From: CAYIHX01 sp964363305
GTDB taxonomy: Bacteria; Bdellovibrionota; UBA1018
Assembly: GCA_964363305.1 (NCBI GenBank)
Contig: CAYIHX010000013.1
Location: 1-64,000, forward strand
Direction: 5' to 3'
Length of the DNA stretch: 64,000 nucleotides
Shown: positions 60,130-64,000 of the stretch, piece by piece
Position numbering within the stretch: position 1 is the first letter of the stretch
Layout: every line of letters begins with the position of its first letter
Notes under the pieces: model-generated
Told to the model about the DNA's origin: nothing
The model's database searches: none
What the model saw: the letters and a program-made list of their open reading frames with translations, nothing else
Position numbers and translations under genes: made by a program

Positions 60130-61323
60130 TTAGTCCTCGATCCACTCCTTACCGGGCATAATCCGTTTCATGAACTCATCGAAGAGAGGAACCGTGAATG
60201 CCGTATCTCCATGACTGGGGCTCCAGATCATTCCTTTGTTGATCAGACTGCTTCGCGTCGGTCCAAGTGAAGTAACTTCCCTCCTGAGCTTGTCCGAAAT
60301 GTCACCGGACCGATGCGGACCGGGCCCGAGTTCCGCCATCGCTCGAAGATAACGCTTTTCAGCCGGAGTGAGACGGTCAAAACGCACGCGAAAAAAACTC
60401 TCGTCCAACGCCGCGATTGCCTGAACGGAGGCGGACCTCACGTCGTCGAGTGTGATGGGACTTGATTTTGCTACACTCCAAGAATGCTTGCCCCACTCTT
60501 GCAAAAAATAGGGATAACCATGTGTCTGCACAACGATGGCATCCACTGCGTCCTTATTGAATTTCACGCCAAGATCGTCAGCAGGCTTTTCAAGTGCCAG
60601 TCTGGCCGCGAGTTCCGGAAGAGGACCAATCTCAGGATAATCGAAGAGCCGCTCAGCATAGGACTTGGCGTTACCTGCGCGTCCACGAAGCTGAGGCAGT
60701 CCGGCCCCGACAATGCAGACGGGAAGCTTTTGCTGGGCGCAGCGATGGAGCGCCGTGATAAGAGCCGCAAGCTCCGCTTCTTTGACGTACTGCAGTTCAT
60801 CAATAAAAATGACGAGCGCTGTTTCAGCCTGCCTGGCTGCTCGCCCCGTGGCCTCGAGTAATGTGGATAAATCACCCTCGAGATCTCCGTTGTCCGCTAG
60901 CCCTGGTTCCGGATCAAAGTCGAATCCCACCTCGATATCGTTATACTTAACTTTGAGAGCCTTGGCGAAACCGGCGAGTCCACGGAGGGCCCGGGTCGCG
61001 AGTTCTTTCGCCTGATCGACTTTACTGAGCCGCAGCAGTGCAAGTCTCAGTTGAGGAGCAAGTATCGCCGGCAGAGACCGACCTTCGGGCGCCTCAATGC
61101 GGACAGTGTGGATATGCGCAGCCTCAGCGTCGGCTCGCATTTGATCCAATAAGACCGTTTTACCGACTCCACGGAGTCCAACCATGAGCGCACTCTTCGC
61201 CGGATTGCCTAGGCGAATGCGTTCGATCGCTATTCGAACCGATTCGCGTAATGAAGCGCGGCCAGCAAGTTCCGGAGGAGGGGTGCCTGCTCCCGGGGAG
61301 TATGGGTTGGTGATCGGGTCCAT
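60130..61323 (-). CDS. AAA+ ATPase of the ORC/Cdc6-like (AAA_16) type
   Basis: A 397-residue cytoplasmic ATPase. Walker A GLRGVGKT is at residues 49-56, Walker B at ALVIFIDELQ, a sensor-like VGAGLPQLRG follows and the C-terminal winged-helix-like domain (LTPAEKRYLRAMAELGPG) closes it. N-terminal words PPPELAGRASLRE are typical of these P-loop ATPases, which appear in defence, stress and mobile contexts. No partner gene sits beside it, so the role is open. It converges with the HExxH protein and has an AT-rich promoter region (61,324-61,428). Confidence 0.88.
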   Translation of the reverse strand: MDPITNPYSPGAGTPPPELAGRASLRESVRIAIERIRLGNPAKSALMVGLRGVGKTVLLDQMRADAEAAHIHTVRIEAPEGRSLPAILAPQLRLALLRLSKVDQAKELATRALRGLAGFAKALKVKYNDIEVGFDFDPEPGLADNGDLEGDLSTLLEATGRAARQAETALVIFIDELQYVKEAELAALITALHRCAQQKLPVCIVGAGLPQLRGRAGNAKSYAERLFDYPEIGPLPELAARLALEKPADDLGVKFNKDAVDAIVVQTHGYPYFLQEWGKHSWSVAKSSPITLDDVRSASVQAIAALDESFFRVRFDRLTPAEKRYLRAMAELGPGPHRSGDISDKLRREVTSLGPTRSSLINKGMIWSPSHGDTAFTVPLFDEFMKRIMPGKEWIED

Positions 61324-61428
61324 AGATCATCTATTTATACCGAAATTAGCTAAATTACAATACGAACATAAACTAGATAATATCCATATAATTACCACAG
61401 GAGACCGAACCGACCTCCTCCCCATTGC

Positions 61429-61797
61429 CTAGAACCCGCTGCATCGGAACCTCTGGATCACCTGAAGCCTGGTCCGGCTAGGGATGAGCACCGTAGGGGT
61501 CCCGACCTCTTGCGGGTACAACCGATCTTGGGAGCAAATGCTGCTGGCTTCGCGCGTGTTTAAGGCCGAGCCCCCGTCCAACGCCTCTCCCAACGTGGCG
61601 AAGACGGCGCGGAAGACGGTGCACAGCTGAAAAGTGTGATCGGGCAGATCAGTGCGTACAGGACGCGTCGTGGGTGTGGCTGAACAGAGCGATTCGTCAG
61701 CGGCAAAAGCCTCTCCCGCGAGGGACGAGGCCAGAACGATCATCAACAAACCACTGAGTCCCCAGGTGAGTTTCAAATTCAATAATTGAAGTTTCAT
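61429..61797 (-). CDS. secreted hypothetical protein (122 aa)
   Basis: Signal peptide (LTWGLSGLLMIVLASSLAGEAFA), then about 90 residues with four to five cysteines (ESLCSA, FQLCTV, SSICSQ, FRCSGF) that could form disulfides. No recognised domain. It may be a small stable periplasmic protein. It stands alone between the ATPase and another exported protein, with about 130 bases of gene-free sequence on its upstream side. Confidence 0.65.
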   Translation of the reverse strand: MKLQLLNLKLTWGLSGLLMIVLASSLAGEAFAADESLCSATPTTRPVRTDLPDHTFQLCTVFRAVFATLGEALDGGSALNTREASSICSQDRLYPQEVGTPTVLIPSRTRLQVIQRFRCSGF

Positions 61798-61934
61798 GTG
61801 TTTCTATCTCCTGGTGCCGAGGCTTACGGCATACGTAGATATAGGTAAAATAGATTATTCATATCTATATCATAGGCACGATCAATACATCAGGAGACGA
61901 ATGCGAACCACTCTCAGATAGGTTTGCCGACCGA

Positions 61935-62411
61935 TCACTGGCTCTGTCCGCTGAAAAAAGCCCCCATGTGCTGAAAAGGGACCTGCGCCAGATCGACCAC
62001 CTGGCCGCAAAGCATTTCTTGGCTGAGGTCCCCCTCCCAGGCCCCTCGAGATTCCACCGTTGCAGGATGCATCAAGGTACCTTCCGCGAAACCAGGGCTG
62101 ATATGGACGATGACCTTCAGAGAATCCTGCTCACCTTCGATTTGAAGCCCACTGCCTGGGGCACTGTTGAATAGAGAAATCTTGTAGGCTCTCCAGCTCT
62201 GGAATCTCCCGCTTTTGATCACCTCCAGAGAGGCAACGTAAAACCCCTCGTGACGGTCAGTTGCCAGGGTGAAGCTCGACAGACCGGTCGGCGCATCTGC
62301 CAAGGGATCAGCTCGCACGCAGAGAATTTTGGAGATCCGATTCAAATCCGCTGCGGACGAGGATGAAGAAAAGCCCGCAATTGCCCAAAAAATCCAGATA
62401 AACGCGCTCAT
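61935..62411 (-). CDS. secreted hypothetical protein (158 aa)
   Basis: An N-terminal signal (FIWIFWAIAGFSSSSSAA) is followed by a beta-rich domain (SSFTLATDRHEGFYVASLEV, DSLKVIVHISPGFAEG) with a pair of cysteines. No family is recognised. Its start overlaps the stop of the upstream pentapeptide-repeat gene by four bases (ATGA), so the two are translationally coupled and probably work together outside the cytoplasm. Confidence 0.65.
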   Translation of the reverse strand: MSAFIWIFWAIAGFSSSSSAADLNRISKILCVRADPLADAPTGLSSFTLATDRHEGFYVASLEVIKSGRFQSWRAYKISLFNSAPGSGLQIEGEQDSLKVIVHISPGFAEGTLMHPATVESRGAWEGDLSQEMLCGQVVDLAQVPFQHMGAFFSGQSQ

Positions 62412-63175
62412 TCTTGCACCTCGATCATCCCGCGCGAAAGCGCTTCCGCCTTGCTGAAAGGCAGCTTCGTTTTGGAGTTAAACCGAGCGCCGCGGAAATC
62501 CGACGGCGGGAAATTGAAATCCTCGAAGGTCCAACCTTGTAGATCGGCGCCTCGAAAATCCGCTTCACGGAAATCGGTCGAGGTCACCTTCAGGTCGGCC
62601 AGGTGGGAATCGCGAAAATCCACCCGGGTAAACCACGAATGATGAATGCGCCCAGAATCAAGAGTGGCCCCACTGAAATTCAAGCCCTGAACCCGGCACG
62701 ATTCAAAAGTAGCCCTCGGGAGGTTGGCTTCCCGAAATGGCGTCTCGAACAGCGAGCTGTCGCGACAAAAAAACTTTGGCGCTTGAACGGCCGCAAAAGA
62801 GCAGCCGTAGCAGTTGGAAGATACGAGCATTCCATGATCCATCGACGCCCGGGTGAAATTGACCTTGGTGAAATCGGTTCGGATCGCCCGAAAGGACGAA
62901 AGATCGGCTTCCTTGAAGTTGATACGCGAAACGACGGAATCCAGCAGCTCAAGACCCGCCACCGATTGCTTGGAGCGATCCTGATCGACGATATACTTTC
63001 CGGCGATGTAGCCGCACTCGCCGAACACATACATATTCTTTCCCGACCTAGCGGCGGGTGTGCATTCGCTGAAGCACGCATTGGTGCACCACCGAAAGCC
63101 ACCTCCCTCGGACCAAACGGGTCGAGGCAGAATGAGACTCAGGGCAAGAATTGCGGGGATGATGGTGATTTTCAC
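62408..63175 (-). CDS. secreted pentapeptide-repeat protein
   Basis: The GTG at 63,175 is chosen because AAGGAGG lies just upstream; a longer frame to 63,238 lacks a signal. The 255-residue protein has a signal peptide (IIPAILALSLILPRPVWS), a Cys-rich segment (WCTNACFSECTP) and then about 30 pentapeptide-type units (A/D-N-F/L pattern: FREADFRGADLQGWTFEDFN and similar), a right-handed beta helix. Exported versions without an enzyme domain are of unknown role. It is coupled to the next gene downstream. Confidence 0.82.
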   Translation of the reverse strand: MKITIIPAILALSLILPRPVWSEGGGFRWCTNACFSECTPAARSGKNMYVFGECGYIAGKYIVDQDRSKQSVAGLELLDSVVSRINFKEADLSSFRAIRTDFTKVNFTRASMDHGMLVSSNCYGCSFAAVQAPKFFCRDSSLFETPFREANLPRATFESCRVQGLNFSGATLDSGRIHHSWFTRVDFRDSHLADLKVTSTDFREADFRGADLQGWTFEDFNFPPSDFRGARFNSKTKLPFSKAEALSRGMIEVQE

Positions 63176-63238
63176 GGCGCCCTCCTTGGGCTGTCCCGAT
63201 TTCGTATGTGGGCTCCAAACAGAAGGCAAGTTATTCAA

Positions 63239-63500
63239 GAAGCCCGGGCAGTTTGAACCCCCTGCTATCTGCTTCTATCTGAACCATTTCGTATCAAACA
63301 GCATTGTGCATAGCGTAATTCAGGGGTAGATCGCTATAGCCACAACTGGTAGCCACGTGGGCCTTTCCCTACTACTCTCCCTTGTATCGACGAACGGACC
63401 TTTCGAACGACGTAGGTTACTACAGGGATTTCCTGGAGAACTCTGTCCGGCCATAACCGAGATCATCTGAAATCATGACACGACAAAAAATAGCCGCGCG
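63239..63500. other. gene-free stretch upstream of the DUF433 pair
   Basis: No supported gene. The frames here are shadows. It separates the leftward secreted-protein operon from the toxin-antitoxin pair; an A-run (63,485-63,490) next to the following hairpin gives minus-strand terminator potential. Confidence 0.3.
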
Positions 63501-63542
63501 ACAGGGATCCTATCGCCCTCTTCAAGGTGATAGGATCCCTGT
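63501..63542. terminator. strong inverted repeat upstream of the DUF433 gene
   Basis: 17-bp stem ACAGGGATCCTATCGCC pairing with the same sequence downstream (one G-T pair), 8-base loop. It may be a terminator or, since it precedes a self-regulated pair, part of its operator. Confidence 0.5.
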
Positions 63543-63545
63543 GCA

Positions 63546-63575
63546 TTGAAAAATAGTGCAATTGTATTGTATGAT
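63546..63575 (+). promoter_or_regulatory. candidate sigma-70 promoter of the DUF433 gene
   Basis: TTGAAA at 63,546 and TATGAT at 63,570 with an 18-base spacer, ending 16 bases before the ATG. Confidence 0.5.
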
Positions 63576-63591
63576 TATGCCCAGGTAACTT

Positions 63592-63840
63592 ATGAAAAAA
63601 GGCACAGAGGACTGGATATCTGCGGACCCTGCGATCAGCGGTGGAAAACCGTGCATCACGGGTACGCGCATCCCGGTGGAGTTGATTTTAGACAAACTGG
63701 CAGCTGGTGAATCCTACCAGCAGATCCTCGATGCCCATCCGCGCCTCACCGAAGATGCGATCAAAGCGACGATCGCCTTTGCTTCTGAAAACCTCAAGAC
63801 CGACACCATTTACCCGATCAAGAGGGCGGCGGGAGAGTGA
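63592..63840 (+). CDS. DUF433 antitoxin-like protein
   Basis: An 82-residue DUF433 protein (ISGGKPCITGTRIPVELILD, ESYQQILDAHPRLTEDAIKA), a helix-turn-helix-like fold that partners with PIN-like nucleases. It overlaps the next gene by four bases (GTGA). Such pairs are usually toxin-antitoxin modules, with this protein binding DNA and the toxin. Confidence 0.88.
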   Translation: MKKGTEDWISADPAISGGKPCITGTRIPVELILDKLAAGESYQQILDAHPRLTEDAIKATIAFASENLKTDTIYPIKRAAGE

Positions 63841-64000
63841 ATTTTCTTGCCGATGAGAGCGTCGATAGACCCATCGTCGCTCGCCTCCGAAAAGACGGGC
63901 ATGACGTCGCATACGTCGCGGAAATGGCTCCGGGCATTTCCGATTTAGCGGTACTCAACCGGGCCACCAAGAATCAACAGGTTCTATTGACCGGTGACAA
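63837..64000 (+). CDS. DUF5615 PIN-like toxin, cut by the window edge
   Basis: A GTG start overlaps the antitoxin stop. The first 54 residues (NFLADESVDRPIVARLRKDG, then HDVAYVAEMAPGISD and LLTGD) have the N-terminal Asp pattern of Mut7-C/DUF5615 PIN-like nucleases. The rest lies outside the window. Confidence 0.82.
   Translation, partial: MNFLADESVDRPIVARLRKDGHDVAYVAEMAPGISDLAVLNRATKNQQVLLTGD

Noticed and set aside
1..64000. CRISPR array or IS element with terminal repeats
   Set aside because: No regularly spaced short repeats were seen, and no transposase frame; the only recombinases are the two serine enzymes.

Overview
The window looks like a chromosome segment from a Bdellovibrionota-type bacterium (Bdellovibrio and relatives). 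That is an inference. It rests on three regulators of the TIGR02147/DUF4423 family, which is expanded in that group, on many secreted or lipoprotein-type hypothetical proteins, and on an otherwise Gram-negative gene set: Tex, Acs, PotABC, HU and a leucine-degradation cluster. Bases 1-7,900 are visibly more AT-rich than the rest.

Region by region. (1) Bases 1-7,943 are the right end of an integrative element. It carries a small serine recombinase, a ribbon-helix-helix-like protein, a primase-helicase fusion and a large serine recombinase whose reading frame runs antisense into a tRNA-Ser(CGA) gene, the likely attachment site. (2) Bases 8,045-25,500 are core-like: an EF-hand lipoprotein, a secreted subtilase, an MFS exporter, Tex, an EEP-fold hydrolase, a rhomboid-like membrane protein, an OmpR/HAMP-kinase pair, a RadC/JAB protein, a TapT (DTW) tRNA modifier and an alanine/glycine symporter. 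(3) Bases 26,268-31,705 hold a leucine catabolism block: HMG-CoA lyase, biotin carrier, biotin carboxylase and methylglutaconyl-CoA hydratase on one strand, with the carboxyltransferase divergent. Acs follows at 34-36 kb. (4) Bases 36,800-44,050 carry a FecR-domain protein, a polyamine ABC transporter (potA-potB-potC) ending in a secreted helical-repeat protein where potD is often found, HU, and a Nudix/SH3-like/beta-barrel fusion ORF. (5) A tRNA-Thr(CGT) at 44,139 and a diverged copy of its 3' half at 50,761 bracket a 6.6-kb island. It holds a TetR regulator with a fatty-acid desaturase, a TIGR02147 regulator, an XRE regulator, an intact and a frameshifted ORF6N gene, and several secreted proteins. 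(6) Bases 50,877-54,200 and 58,315-60,011 carry secreted HExxH metalloprotein candidates. Two of them are translationally coupled (ATGA overlap) to a TIGR02147 regulator. Between them lie an alkylation-repair pair (Ada-AlkA fusion and Ogt) and a MarR regulator divergent from a BioY fused to a papain-fold hydrolase domain. (7) The right end has an AAA ATPase, three secreted proteins (one with pentapeptide repeats) and a DUF433/DUF5615 toxin-antitoxin pair cut by the window edge.

The least explained material is the recurring unit of TIGR02147 regulator plus secreted HExxH protein, with its decayed copies between 46 and 54 kb. Next are the ORF6N gene, whose intragenic palindrome matches an upstream palindrome, and the BioY-hydrolase fusion, which could couple biotin release to uptake.
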